Positions 35,369 to 44,005 of a DNA stretch of 64,000 bases are shown piece by piece (position 1 is the stretch's first letter; each line of letters opens with the position of its first letter). Origin of the DNA: JAKZVK01 sp965237575 (GTDB taxonomy: Bacteria; Acidobacteriota; Terriglobia; Bryobacterales; UBA6623); assembly GCA_965237575.1 (NCBI GenBank), contig CBDEGI010000004.1:3162001-3226000 (forward strand), read 5' to 3'. The notes beneath the pieces were generated by a model. The model was given only the letters and a program-made list of their open reading frames with translations. It was not told where the DNA came from and made no database searches. The position numbers were made by a program, and so were the translations under genes.

Positions 35369-35455
35369 CGGCCCCGGAGGGGCCGGGAGATCATAGCCCA
35401 CGGCTTCAGCCGTGGGTAAACGACAATAGTTTCCTCGAAGCCCTGAAAGGGGCGA
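35369..35455 (+). repeat. REP-like cluster of three hairpins between dapA and dapD
   Basis: Three short palindromes follow one another: CGGCCCC-GGA-GGGGCCG (35369-35385), CCCACGGC-TTCA-GCCGTGGG (35397-35416), and CCCT-GAA-AGGG near 35441-35451. The second is a perfect 8-bp stem with a 4-nt loop. The layout resembles repetitive extragenic palindromes mobilised by TnpA-REP enzymes. It could also act as an attenuator between dapA and dapD. Confidence 0.65.
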
Positions 35456-35590
35456 CACAGGTTTGGCACGGGACTTCCGACCCCGCACGAACTGCGGTTC
35501 AACCGGCGCCGATACGATGGAGTGAATCCAGGCGCGGGCAAAACCGCAGCTCCGAGTCACGCAAAGCAGCACCCTTTTTTCCCACACACC

Positions 35591-36424
35591 ATGCTCGAAA
35601 CTCTCATCGATCAACTATTCGAAAAGAACCCCGAGGAATACGGCCAACAGGATATGGTCACCTTCCAACAGTTCAAGGCCGCCCTCAACTCCGGCCAGGC
35701 CCGCGCGGCTGAGCCGGACGCCGCCTCGCCGCTGGGTTGGAAGGTCAACGCCTGGGTCAAGCGCGGCATCCTCGCCGGCTTCCGCATGGGCAAGACCGTC
35801 GATATGTCCGGTGACCGCCTTTCGTTCTTCGACAAATCGACCTACCCGCTGCGGGACTTCGACCTCTCGAGCAGCGTGCGCATCGTGCCCGGTGGCTCGA
35901 GCGTCCGCGACGGCTGCTATGTCGGAACGAGCGTCACCTGCATGCCGCCGATGTACATCAACGTAGGCGCGTACGTCGGTGACGGCTCGATGATCGACTC
36001 GCACGCGCTGGTGGGTAGTTGCGCCCAGGTCGGCAAGAGTTGCCACGTCAGCGCGGCGGCTCAGATCGGCGGCGTCCTCGAGCCGGTGGGCGCGCTGCCG
36101 GTGATCATCGAAGACAACGTGCTGGTCGGCGGAAACTGCGGCGTCTATGAGGGCACGATCGTCCGGTCAGGCGCCGTGCTGGGAGCCGGCGTCATCCTCA
36201 CCCGCTCGACGCCGGTCTACGACATCGTCCACGGCACTATCCATCGCGCCGAGCGCGACCAGCCGCTCGTGATTCCCGAAGGTGCCGTCGTGGTCGCCGG
36301 CAGCCGCCCGATCACCTCCGGCGCGGGCAAAGACTGGAATCTCTCGCTCTACAGCCCCGTAATCGTCAAGTACCGCGACGAAAAGACCGATCAGCGAATC
36401 CAGTTGGAAGAGCTGTTGCGGTGA
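35591..36424 (+). CDS. dapD: 2,3,4,5-tetrahydropyridine-2,6-dicarboxylate N-succinyltransferase
   Basis: A 277-residue trimeric acyltransferase with an N-terminal helical part (MLETLIDQLFEKNPEEYGQQ) and a left-handed beta-helix (hexapeptide repeats, ~100-240). RIVPGGSSVRDGCYVGTSVT, NVGAYVGDGSMIDSHALVGS and VGGNCGVYEGTIV are family-typical. Succinyl-CoA is the donor, so lysine is made by the succinylase route. ATG 35591 rather than the GTG at 35522 fits the family start. The REP cluster separates it from dapA. Confidence 0.95.
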   Translation: MLETLIDQLFEKNPEEYGQQDMVTFQQFKAALNSGQARAAEPDAASPLGWKVNAWVKRGILAGFRMGKTVDMSGDRLSFFDKSTYPLRDFDLSSSVRIVPGGSSVRDGCYVGTSVTCMPPMYINVGAYVGDGSMIDSHALVGSCAQVGKSCHVSAAAQIGGVLEPVGALPVIIEDNVLVGGNCGVYEGTIVRSGAVLGAGVILTRSTPVYDIVHGTIHRAERDQPLVIPEGAVVVAGSRPITSGAGKDWNLSLYSPVIVKYRDEKTDQRIQLEELLR

Positions 36425-36611
36425 GCAGCGGCAAGCGCCCACCACCAGGGCTTCATGGCCTCTCCGGGCCGGAATCCGACAAGGTCAGGTAGATGAGCGA
36501 GGGGATGACTTACATGAGCGGTCGAAAACCGAAGCCGGGCTCTATGGCCTGGGTGTGAAAGAATCGGATTGATGGTGGGACGCGTCGTTGGACTAAGCCG
36601 CTAGCGCGGCG

Positions 36612-36617
36612 GTATAA
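36612..36617 (+). promoter_or_regulatory. -10 box in front of the IS91 fossil
   Basis: TATAAT at 36612-36617 with TTGGAC about 19 nt upstream. It could be the surviving promoter of the IS91-type gene. Confidence 0.4.
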
Positions 36618-36630
36618 TCCCCTCAGGCTA

Positions 36631-36800
36631 GAGGTAGGCCATGCCTACAACTCCTGCCGCAATCGCCATTGCCCCAAGTGCCAAGCTGGCGCGAGGGACC
36701 AGTGGCTCGCTGCACGCGAGGGTGAACTGCTACCCGTGGCTTACGTTCACGTGGTCTTCACGACCCCTCCCTCTGGGCTCATCCCGCCGGGTTCCTCCAG
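36631..36800 (+). pseudogene. IS91-family transposase fragment (zinc-binding domain)
   Basis: In the frame through TAC at 36646 the DNA reads AYNSCRNRHCPKCQ, then DQWLAAREGELLPVAYVHVV and FTTPPSGLIPP. This is the hallmark zinc-binding segment of IS91-type (Y2 rolling-circle) transposases, with four cysteines and one histidine. No start codon, catalytic Tyr or C-terminal part is present, so it is a fossil. IS91-type elements move neighbouring DNA by one-ended transposition, which could explain the accessory island that begins here. Confidence 0.75.
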
Positions 36801-37061
36801 ATAAGGTCCTAACGTCAGTGGGGATTTAGGAGCTGTGAGCGATCGGATGCAGGCCCTCGTATCGCCCAACCACGCTAGAATGTGGGGCGCAAGGGTGCCA
36901 CCGTCGGATAGACACTGAGAAATGATTTCGCATTGAGGAATCAGCCGTCGGAGCCACCGGAAGTGGGCCGCCGATGGGCCCTAAATCGAGCCTCGTCAAA
37001 GGGCTGCCGAGGCTCTGGCCGCAAAGCGAGTGACATCGGTTGTTCTCGACAGCTAAGTGCC

Positions 37062-37089
37062 ACTTCCGGGAACCGGACATGTCGGAAGT
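37062..37089 (+). repeat. Cassette repeat E1 (hairpin CTTCCG...CGGAAG)
   Basis: ACTTCCG, 14 nt, CGGAAGT. The inside holds CCGGACATGTCGG with the palindrome GACATGTC. It ends 42 nt before the DinB-like start. It is the right-half type, shared with E3, E4 and E5. Confidence 0.65.
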
Positions 37090-37131
37090 TGCACACAGAG
37101 CTGGATCAGGCTGTTCCTCGCCGTGGAGAGC

Positions 37132-37644
37132 ATGTGTGATGACTACGTGCTACAAAGTTGGCGCATGGTCGCGATTGTCAGAGAACTCTTTCACCATCAG
37201 GCGCATGCCGACGCGTCGATGCTCATGGCGATCCAGCGACACGAGGCGGCCTCGAACGACGACGAATTACGGAAGCTCGTTCATCACATTCTGATAGCGC
37301 ATCGCTACTGGATTCACCTCTGCCAAGGACTCCCGTTCTCGGTCGAAGCTGAGAGCGTCGTTCCTGAAACTCTCGAAAAGATCGTCGAGCGGTTCCAAGC
37401 TACGCAGAAGCAGGAACTTGCCTGGCTCGATCAACTCACGGAGTCTGATTTGGCACGAGTATTGGAGTCTCAATACTTTCCGGACAGGCAAATCGCCGTA
37501 GGCGAAGCCCTCACACAGGTGTTCCTGCACAGCCAAGGGCATCGCGCTCAGTGCGCTACACGGCTCCGGCTGCTTGGGGGCGAACCGCCATCCACGGACT
37601 ACATCTTTTGGCTGAGAGACCGACCGCCTCCGGCCTGGAATTGA
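37132..37644 (+). CDS. DinB-like four-helix protein
   Basis: A 170-residue DinB/YfiT superfamily protein. It is four helices with a metal triad suggested by FHHQAHAD (helix 1), HHILIAHRYW (helix 2) and FLHSQGHRAQ (helix 3). VFLHSQGHRAQCATRLRLLG followed by PPSTDYIFWL matches the family end. Members bind a metal and may act in thiol transfer or stress response; the role here is unknown. ATG 37132 has GTGGAGA just upstream; ATG 37165 also fits the family start. It stands alone between repeats E1 and E2 and looks like a cassette gene. Confidence 0.8.
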   Translation: MCDDYVLQSWRMVAIVRELFHHQAHADASMLMAIQRHEAASNDDELRKLVHHILIAHRYWIHLCQGLPFSVEAESVVPETLEKIVERFQATQKQELAWLDQLTESDLARVLESQYFPDRQIAVGEALTQVFLHSQGHRAQCATRLRLLGGEPPSTDYIFWLRDRPPPAWN

Positions 37645-37690
37645 GTGCTGTTCCTTACTCTCGCCACCTGCAGCCCGCCGCCCGCCATCC

Positions 37691-37845
37691 CTTCCGCGAA
37701 GGGGGATTGCCGGAAGTGGTCACTGTTGTCGGCGATTGCCCTCCAACGTGTGCAGATATGCCGTCGAGTTCCGCAATCGCAAGCAGGGCTGAGTCCCACG
37801 AAACCAACTATATAGCGCTCGTCTGCAGATACCTGTCGAGAAATC
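37691..37845 (+). repeat. Cassette repeat E2 (hairpin plus ~120-bp conserved tail)
   Basis: It begins with CTTCCG, 14 nt, CGGAAG (37691-37716). A tail follows that aligns over ~150 bp with E6 at 45545, sharing TGCAGAT at offset ~60 and similar downstream stretches. It starts 46 nt after the DinB-like stop. No ORF. Confidence 0.65.
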
Positions 37846-37911
37846 GCGTCCACCACCAACTCGATATCAGACCGCCCTCTGGTCGTTGACTCAGAGGGCA
37901 CGTGGCCGCCC

Positions 37912-40136
37912 CTACTGAATCAGCACCGTGACCGTATTCGCCGTCCTGCCGTCCACTGTGAGTACGATGGTGAGCTCGCCCCGGCCGATCAAGGTCCTCG
38001 GGAGCGGGCCCATATTGATCTGATCGAGCCCTGCGAACTCGTTGTGCGGTGACGCGGCCAACACCGGCACGGTCTCACCGCCCACCGTCGCGGTGACGCC
38101 GGTCTGGAACCCGCGAATCCCGGTCCCGAAGAGCACCAGAAAAACCTGATCGCCTTCGGTCCCGAGGTTCACGAGCACCGCAGCGGCGGTTGCCGGGTCG
38201 AACAGCAGGCTCTCCATGCGTTCGCCGCCAGCCGCGACGTGCAGGGAAAATGCCGCGGCGACACCGTTCCCGCGGGCGTTGGCGGAGTAGAGGCTTGGCG
38301 CCACAGGATCAATCTGGATCGTCCCGGTGATCGTAGTTCCGGTGTCGGTGGTCACGCGAACGGTCGCTTGGCCGAGGGCGGTCGCGGCCGGGATTAGGTA
38401 GTTGATCTGGCCGGGCGACACGAAAAACAATTGGGCCCGGCGTGCGGCGCCCTGGCTGTCGATGACTTCGACCGAAATCCCGAGAAGCTCAGTCGGCAGC
38501 GGGACCGTGGTCGCGGCAGCCATTTCCGTGGCAAAGCCTGTGCCGAACCCGGCCGCGATGAGTTCCGGAGCCAGTGCCTGGTCGGCCGAGAAACTCGCCG
38601 AGGAGACACTGGCGAACCGCTGGGGCGCGCCGGACTCTTCCACGACGAACTGACCCATCATGCCAACGTCTTCGTGCTCTAGGATGTGGCAGTGAAACAT
38701 GTAAGGGTTCACGGGATCGGCGTAGTCGAAAAAACGCTTGATGATGCGCACGGTCTCGAAGGGGCGGACCAGTGCCACATCCTTCCAGCCAAGCTCATGC
38801 GGCGGCGGGGCATTGCCGTTGCGTGACAGGATCTGGAACGAGTCACCGTGCACGTGGAAGGGATGGGCTTGCCGGTTGGGGTTTGTGATTTCCCAGATCT
38901 CGGTATCGCCAAGGCGTATCCGCTCGTCGATGACGGCCATGTCCATTCGCTTCCCGTTTATTTGGAAGGGGTTGACGCCAAGCTCGAACGGCCGTGGGCT
39001 CCCGGCGTTCCCGGCCTCGGCCTCGGGAATCCGGGCCACGGGCGCGAGGGACTCCGGCAAAGTGCGCACCGCGTCAACGGTGGCGGAACCGACCTGGATC
39101 TCGAGCAGATCGAAATCCGTGGTATCCCAAGTGTCCTGGAGAGGAGGCGGAACAAAGGTCGTGCCGTTCTCGCTGTTGAAGCTACGAAGGGTGAGCGTCC
39201 CTCCCTGGTCCGGGCCCAGGTCGACCAGAATCTCGGCCCTCTCGGCGGGTGCCAGGAGCAACCTCGACATAGGTACTGGAGTAGACAGGAATCCGCCGTC
39301 CGAGACCACCTGATAGAAAGTCCGGCCGTCGCTGAAACCCAGGTTGTAGACGCGCGCATTGGAGGCGTTCAGGATGCGAAAGCGAACGATCTGGGCCCCG
39401 ACCTCCAAAACGGGACCTTCGCAGCCGTTCACCAGGAAGTGGCCGCCCTTCCGAAGCGCAGGATCCGTGGCGGCGTTGAAATCACTGGGGAAGTGTAACA
39501 GCGATCCGTCGTCCTCAAACCGCCGGTCCTGGAGGATCAGCGGGATGTCGTCTCGCCCGTAGGACCCTGGTAAAGGGAGCATGTCCGACACGACATCTTC
39601 GACGATGAGCATGCCCGCGAGACCCTCGTAGACCTGGTAGCCGGTTCCGCTAGGATTGAAGATCACCCCAAGGCCAAGAGGGGGGTGATTGTGCGGGTGA
39701 TACCAGTACGTACCGGCGGGTTGAGCACTTGGAACGAGGCCGGCCACGTCTGCCCGGGCTCGATCCTCTGGTGAGGACCGCCGTCCATGACCGCCGGCAC
39801 GTGCATCCCGTGCCAATGTGTGGTGGTGACGACGCCGATGTTGTTGGTGACGTTGAGGGTGACGTGGCTCCCAGACCGGACGGCCAGTGTCGGGCCGAGA
39901 TAGTCGCCGTTGTAGCCCTTGGTCGGTGTATCCAGTCCTGGCAGAAACTCACGTTGACCGGGACGCATGTCCAGGTCGAACACCGAGCCCTCCAGCCGTT
40001 CCGGTATTGTTAGTGCCTGCCCGATCGTCGCCGGCACCGGGCCGGGCATCGTCAGAGCCGCCGCCGCTCCCACACTGAGTCCCAACATCCGACGCCGGGA
40101 CATTACTTGTTCGTTGATTGCTGATTGAGCCTTCAT
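37912..40136 (-). pseudogene. Multicopper oxidase with C-terminal Solibacter repeat domain, frameshifted
   Basis: Two minus-strand frames overlap at ~39663-39816 and together make one multicopper oxidase. The N-terminal part has a Tat signal (SRRRMLGLSVG) and THWHGMH. The second frame has TYWYHPHNH, HPFHVHGD and HCHILEHEDVGMM, so all four copper-binding segments are present. After residue ~500 comes a Solibacter-type C-terminal domain (FVSPGQINYLIPAATALGQA). A single-base deletion near 39712-39722 breaks the frame between FQVLNPP and GTYWYHPH. It is either a recent pseudogene or an assembly error. Copper enzymes of this type oxidise metals, phenols or other substrates outside the cytoplasm. 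Confidence 0.85.
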
Positions 40137-40268
40137 CGCTCACGCCACTTCCGGTTCGGCGATTCGGTGTCGGCCAAACGTCGAAGCTCTAGCTTCTCCT
40201 GCTTGGTTTGGAAGATGCTTTTCACGCTCATTTGCAGCAATCGGCCGCTCGCCGCTGACCTCACCACC

Positions 40269-41852
40269 CTATTGGGCATCTTCGACCTCCCATAGCGGAT
40301 CCGCGCTGTCCGGCTGGTCGCTCTCTCCCAGAAAGCCGCCGTTGCCGGCCGCCGAAAGGTCGGTGACCAACTGTCCGACACCCTCGTCGAAGTTCCAATA
40401 CCCGACCAGACCGGGGGACTTCGCATCCACTCCGGAGCTCATAACGGCCGTGACCTGGGAATCTGTCAGAGCGAGGCTCCAGATGGCCGGTTCGTCAATG
40501 AGCCCCGGAAAAAACCAAGTCGGGGGCTCCCGGCCACCGGGGGGCGGTCCGATCGTGCCGAAGGTGCACCCGATCGACAACACCTGAAAGTTGTTCGACG
40601 AGGGCACGCCCGTTCCCTCGCAGCTTGCCCTCTTGTCTCCGTCGACGTAGACGCTCAGCTCTCCCGACCCCTCACGCGTGACGGCGACATGGTGCCAAAC
40701 ATCGTCCGCCACGAGGAGGTCGCCCGCGCTGCACGAGCCGAGCGGTGTACAGCTGTTCGACGGGTAGCAGTAGTTGTTCTCTCTGGAGTCCTCCAGCATG
40801 ACTTCGAGGGTCCCGTCTGGCAATACGTAGGCCTGCCAGCTCAGATTGAAGGAGTTGTCATCCTCGCCTCGCGCGATGATGGCCGCGCGCCTGCGCGGCG
40901 GCACGAGTTTGATCCAGGCGCTCAGGGTGAAGACCTCGGTGGGAAACGTTGGGCTGTACGGAACCGTGACACGGTCGTCGGAGCCGTCGAACCTCAGCCC
41001 ACTCAGTTCAAGGGGTCCTTCCGAGGGCCCGATGTTGATCGTGACCTCGTTAGCGGGGACCCCATCGAAGACCGCAAGCACAGCCACCTCGCCGCGGCCC
41101 ACGAGACTGCGCGGCAGGGGGCCCACGACCAATTGATCGAGGCCGTCGAACTGTCCCTGTGCCACAGCCCCAACGGTGAGCACATCAACCCCGCCAATGA
41201 GAACCGACACGGACGACTGGAAGCGGAAGCCGGTCCCGAAGAAGCTTACGAATACTTGATCGCCCGGCTCTCCTAGGTCGAGGGGAATATTGGTACGGCT
41301 ACCTGCGGGAAGATCGCTGTCGAAAGTAAGGTCTTCGAAGCGGGACCCATCGGCTCGCTCTGTGAGGAACGTTGCGGCGGCCGGACCCATGCCGCTGGCG
41401 TTGGCGGAAAAAATCCCTGGGGCGACGGGCGCAATCTGTACATTCACGCTCGCACTTTCCCCGCTAGCGTTGGTGACCGTGACGGTCGCAGGGCCGGGAG
41501 CCGTGTTCGGCGGCACCAGGAAGTTCAGTTGCCCGGGAGAAACGAACTGCAAGCGGGTCAGGCGCTCGGCCCCAAGAGCGTCAGTGACCGTGACTTGGGT
41601 GCCACCGAGGGAGGTGGGAAGAGGAACTGTGGAAGCGATGATCAACGTATCAGCCAGCCTCTCTCCGAAGAGAGCTGCCCAGGACTCGGGAGCGATCGGA
41701 CCCCCTACGAAGGTTGCAGCGTTGACGAGGGCCCCTTGGGCAACTAGCGGCACGCCGCCATAACCGGGCACGACCCAGACGCACAGCCAAACGAAGTGGA
41801 CAACAGTCAGGAGGGCGGCTAGTGCGAAGGGTCGGTGGCGTCGGACATTCAT
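40269..41852 (-). CDS. Secreted Solibacter-repeat plus LamG-domain protein
   Basis: A 527-residue exported protein with an N-terminal leader. The Solibacter-type domain (~40-275) shares with the oxidase the patterns FVSPGQLNFLVPPNTAPGPA, FSANASGMGPAAA and FGTGFRF. A LamG/concanavalin-like domain (~285-500) follows, with FDGSDDRVTVPYSPTF, FTLSAWIKL, WHHVAVTREGSGELSVYVDG and GLIDEPAIWS. LamG domains bind glycans or proteins, so it may act at the cell surface or in the matrix. It lies 132 bp upstream of the oxidase on the same strand and may share its transcript. Confidence 0.8.
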   Translation of the reverse strand: MNVRRHRPFALAALLTVVHFVWLCVWVVPGYGGVPLVAQGALVNAATFVGGPIAPESWAALFGERLADTLIIASTVPLPTSLGGTQVTVTDALGAERLTRLQFVSPGQLNFLVPPNTAPGPATVTVTNASGESASVNVQIAPVAPGIFSANASGMGPAAATFLTERADGSRFEDLTFDSDLPAGSRTNIPLDLGEPGDQVFVSFFGTGFRFQSSVSVLIGGVDVLTVGAVAQGQFDGLDQLVVGPLPRSLVGRGEVAVLAVFDGVPANEVTINIGPSEGPLELSGLRFDGSDDRVTVPYSPTFPTEVFTLSAWIKLVPPRRRAAIIARGEDDNSFNLSWQAYVLPDGTLEVMLEDSRENNYCYPSNSCTPLGSCSAGDLLVADDVWHHVAVTREGSGELSVYVDGDKRASCEGTGVPSSNNFQVLSIGCTFGTIGPPPGGREPPTWFFPGLIDEPAIWSLALTDSQVTAVMSSGVDAKSPGLVGYWNFDEGVGQLVTDLSAAGNGGFLGESDQPDSADPLWEVEDAQ

Positions 41853-41924
41853 GCTCGTTAGGGACGGATGGGGGCGGACGGGGTTACGAGGGCAGTGTCA
41901 AGTCAGAGTTAAGAAATGTCAAAT

Positions 41925-42948
41925 CGGGGTATGCACTTCACTCCCGACTACCCCACATCTTGTGGTTGGCCGGTCCGCCTGCCGCGTAGGTGTTGGACCA
42001 TCTCTGAATAGGTCGTGGGCCCAACGGTCGCGGCCTGTTGTACAAGCCGGTAGAAGAGCTTTCCCCGGTGACGAGAGCGTCGTCGATTGAATCGAAACGT
42101 ATACTCATCCAGGTAATAGTCCAGGTGTTCACGGCTCACAGCGCCTTGGTGCGTCCCGATCAACCAGCGCTTCAACAGGGCAGCCACCCGGTGAACGTGG
42201 GGCAACAGCTCGGAGGCCGACTGGCTCGAACCGGCCAGAAAGTCGTACTCGTGCCGATAGCCAAGCGCCTCCAGGCCGACGTACCCTTCCCAGCCGTCGG
42301 TGTGGATCGTGCTGTCGGGCTCGACAGCCTCTTGGATGAAGCCGTGCAGCTGTTGCTTGGACGCTCCGCGGATGCGCTTCATACGGATCCTTCCTATCCC
42401 CGCGCCGTCTTCCTCGGCGGCGATGGCTAGCAGTGCTTTTTTCTGCGTCTGCCGTCCGCGCAGTCCCTCTTCTGCGCCCCCCACATAGGTCTCGTCGACC
42501 TCCACGCGACCGCTGAGCCGTTCTCGGCCGGGCCGCACCATCGCGCGCCGCAGCTTGTGCAGCAACGCCCAGGCGGTACGGTAGCTTCCCAGACCCAAGA
42601 TGCTTTGCAGTCCCAGTGCGCTCGCCCCGTTTTTCTGGCTGGTCACCCACCACATGGTCCGAAACCAGGTGCGCAGCGGCAGGCGCGTGTCCTGGAAAAT
42701 CGTGCCCGCCGTCACCGAAGCTGATAATCGCATTGCCCACACCGCAGCAGGCCCCGCCGGCTGGGCCGAGCTCTCCGCCCTCCACAGCGGGGACACACAA
42801 AACCCTGTGGCCAGAGCAGTTGCATCAGATACTCGCGACACGCCTGCTCAGTGGCAAAACGCCCCTCAAACTCCTCCAGCGTCCGCGGGTAGTCCTCCAC
42901 AGCCCCGCAGCTATATGTTGGGGTCTCGGGAGTCAAGTGCATACCCTG
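41925..42948 (-). mobile_element. IS1595-family insertion sequence
   Basis: A ~1024-bp element with ~21-bp terminal inverted repeats at 41927-41947 and 42926-42946 (one mismatch; shared part GGGTATGCACTT). Both sides carry a 10-bp direct repeat, AATGTCAAAT (41915-41924 and 42949-42958), consistent with a target duplication. IS1595 elements usually make 8-bp duplications, so the exact boundary is uncertain by ~2 bp. The transposase start codon and stop codon lie inside the terminal repeats. Confidence 0.85.
41948..42942 (-). pseudogene. IS1595-family transposase, frameshifted
   Basis: The N-terminal zinc-ribbon part lies in one frame (FVCPRCGGRRARP, LLRCGQCDYQ; 42942 to ~42716). The catalytic part lies in another (41948 to ~42720), with SVTAGTIFQDTRLPL, VEVDETYVGG, HTDGWEGY and FRFNRRRSRHRGKLFYRL. 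The DDN-type catalytic residues are intact. One base is missing where CDYQ should join TSVTAGT, so no full-length protein is made unless ribosomes slip. Sequence around the join has no obvious slippery run. Confidence 0.85.
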
Positions 42949-43047
42949 AATGTCAAATAATATTAAGTCGATTCGGTGCAGACCTCGATTGCTGTCAGGA
43001 AGTCGCCATACCACCAGTGGTCAGCGCCCCAAACCGGTCCAGCGGAG

Positions 43048-43121
43048 TTTCCGACGAGGGGGAATCGAGGAAGCGACCTGGCTCGGCGAGGCAGCTCCCG
43101 CGAACCGGACTTGTCGGAAGT
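43048..43121 (+). repeat. Cassette repeat E3
   Basis: Two half-units: TTTCCGACGAGGGGGAATCG with AGGAAG, then CTCCCGCGAACCGG with CTTGTCGGAAGT. It aligns with E5 over ~62 bp at roughly 80% by eye. It ends 51 nt before the start of the hydrolase gene. Confidence 0.65.
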
Positions 43122-43159
43122 CCGGGCGAGCCTCATCTTTGGAGCGGAGCGTCTTACGT

Positions 43160-43165
43160 TATGAT
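43160..43165 (+). promoter_or_regulatory. -10 box of a probable leaderless promoter
   Basis: TATGAT, 7 nt (TCGCAGT) before ATG 43173. The upstream ATG at 43161 overlaps the box and so is not the likely start. Confidence 0.5.
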
Positions 43166-43172
43166 TCGCAGT

Positions 43173-43832
43173 ATGCCTGTCTGCAAATCCGTCCTGTTGG
43201 CCCTTGTCGTTACGGGCTTTGGGGCCTCACAGACACTCGTCTCGTTTTCTACGAAGGACGGCGGGCTCATCTACGCCGACAGGTACGGAGGCGGCGACCA
43301 CGGAATCGTACTAGCACACGGGGGTCAGTTCAATAAGGAGAGCTGGACAGATCAGGCGCGAGCACTGAGGCAGGCCGGGTTTGCGGTATTGGCTATTGAT
43401 TTCCGTGGGTATGGTCAGTCCCGAGGCCCAGCACAGGGTCGCCTGCATGACGTGCTTGCCGCAGTCCGCTACCTGCGGAAGTCGGGCGCGAAGACCGTGT
43501 CGGTTGTAGGGGGAAGTATGGGAGGCGATATTGCTGCCGAAGCAGCCGAGACCGCCCCCGGTGAGATCGACCGGTTGGTACTTTTGGGGGCAGGCGCGTA
43601 CACAACACTCACGCAGATGACGGGACGAAAGCTGTTCATCATTGCCCGCGATGACTTCATGGGAGATGAGAGGATACCCCGATTGCCCAGAATCCGGGAA
43701 CGGTTCGACAAAGCCTCTGACCCGAGAGAGCTAGTGATCCTAGAAGGGTCGGCCCACGCGCAGCATATTTTCGCGACTGACCAGGCAGAGCAGCTGATGC
43801 GCGAAATCTTGCGATTCCTTTGGGCGCCGTAG
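43173..43832 (+). CDS. Secreted alpha/beta hydrolase
   Basis: A 219-residue alpha/beta hydrolase with a signal peptide (SVLLALVVTGFGASQ). The oxyanion HGG is at ~50, IDFRGYGQS follows, and the nucleophile elbow is VVGGSMGGD (Ser of GxSxG at ~117). A catalytic Asp is probably near SDPRELVILEG, and the catalytic His is in EGSAHAQH. It fits the small prolyl-oligopeptidase/esterase-like class; the substrate is unknown. It lies between repeats E3 and E4 and looks like a cassette gene. Confidence 0.85.
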   Translation: MPVCKSVLLALVVTGFGASQTLVSFSTKDGGLIYADRYGGGDHGIVLAHGGQFNKESWTDQARALRQAGFAVLAIDFRGYGQSRGPAQGRLHDVLAAVRYLRKSGAKTVSVVGGSMGGDIAAEAAETAPGEIDRLVLLGAGAYTTLTQMTGRKLFIIARDDFMGDERIPRLPRIRERFDKASDPRELVILEGSAHAQHIFATDQAEQLMREILRFLWAP

Positions 43833-43874
43833 ACTGGTCCGAACAAGGCCGCTACTAGATGGCCTTCGAAGCTT

Positions 43875-43940
43875 GTTGCCCCGATTGGGGAATCCAGGAA
43901 GTTCATCCGTTCACCTCCGCGATCCGGACATATCGGAAGT
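43875..43940 (+). repeat. Cassette repeat E4
   Basis: GTTGCCCCGATTGGGGAATC with AGGAAG, then CTCCGCGATCCGG with ACATATCGGAAGT. It is homologous to E3 and E5 but more diverged. It begins 42 nt after the hydrolase stop. Confidence 0.6.
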
Positions 43941-44005
43941 GCTGCCAGAGGGAGTGGCCAATGTCCCTCTCCAGGCAAAAAGGCTGTTCGACAGGCAAGC
44001 TAACG

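Larger units (their letters stand above)
36425..37061 (+). other. Island entry: intergenic region with IS91 debris and unassigned DNA
   Basis: A ~640-bp stretch between dapD and the first cassette-like gene. It contains a promoter-like TTGGAC...TATAAT (36591-36617) and the IS91 zinc-finger fossil. About 250 bp of unassigned sequence follows, with a CCACCGGAAGTGG motif near 36955. I find no intact gene. Confidence 0.5.
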
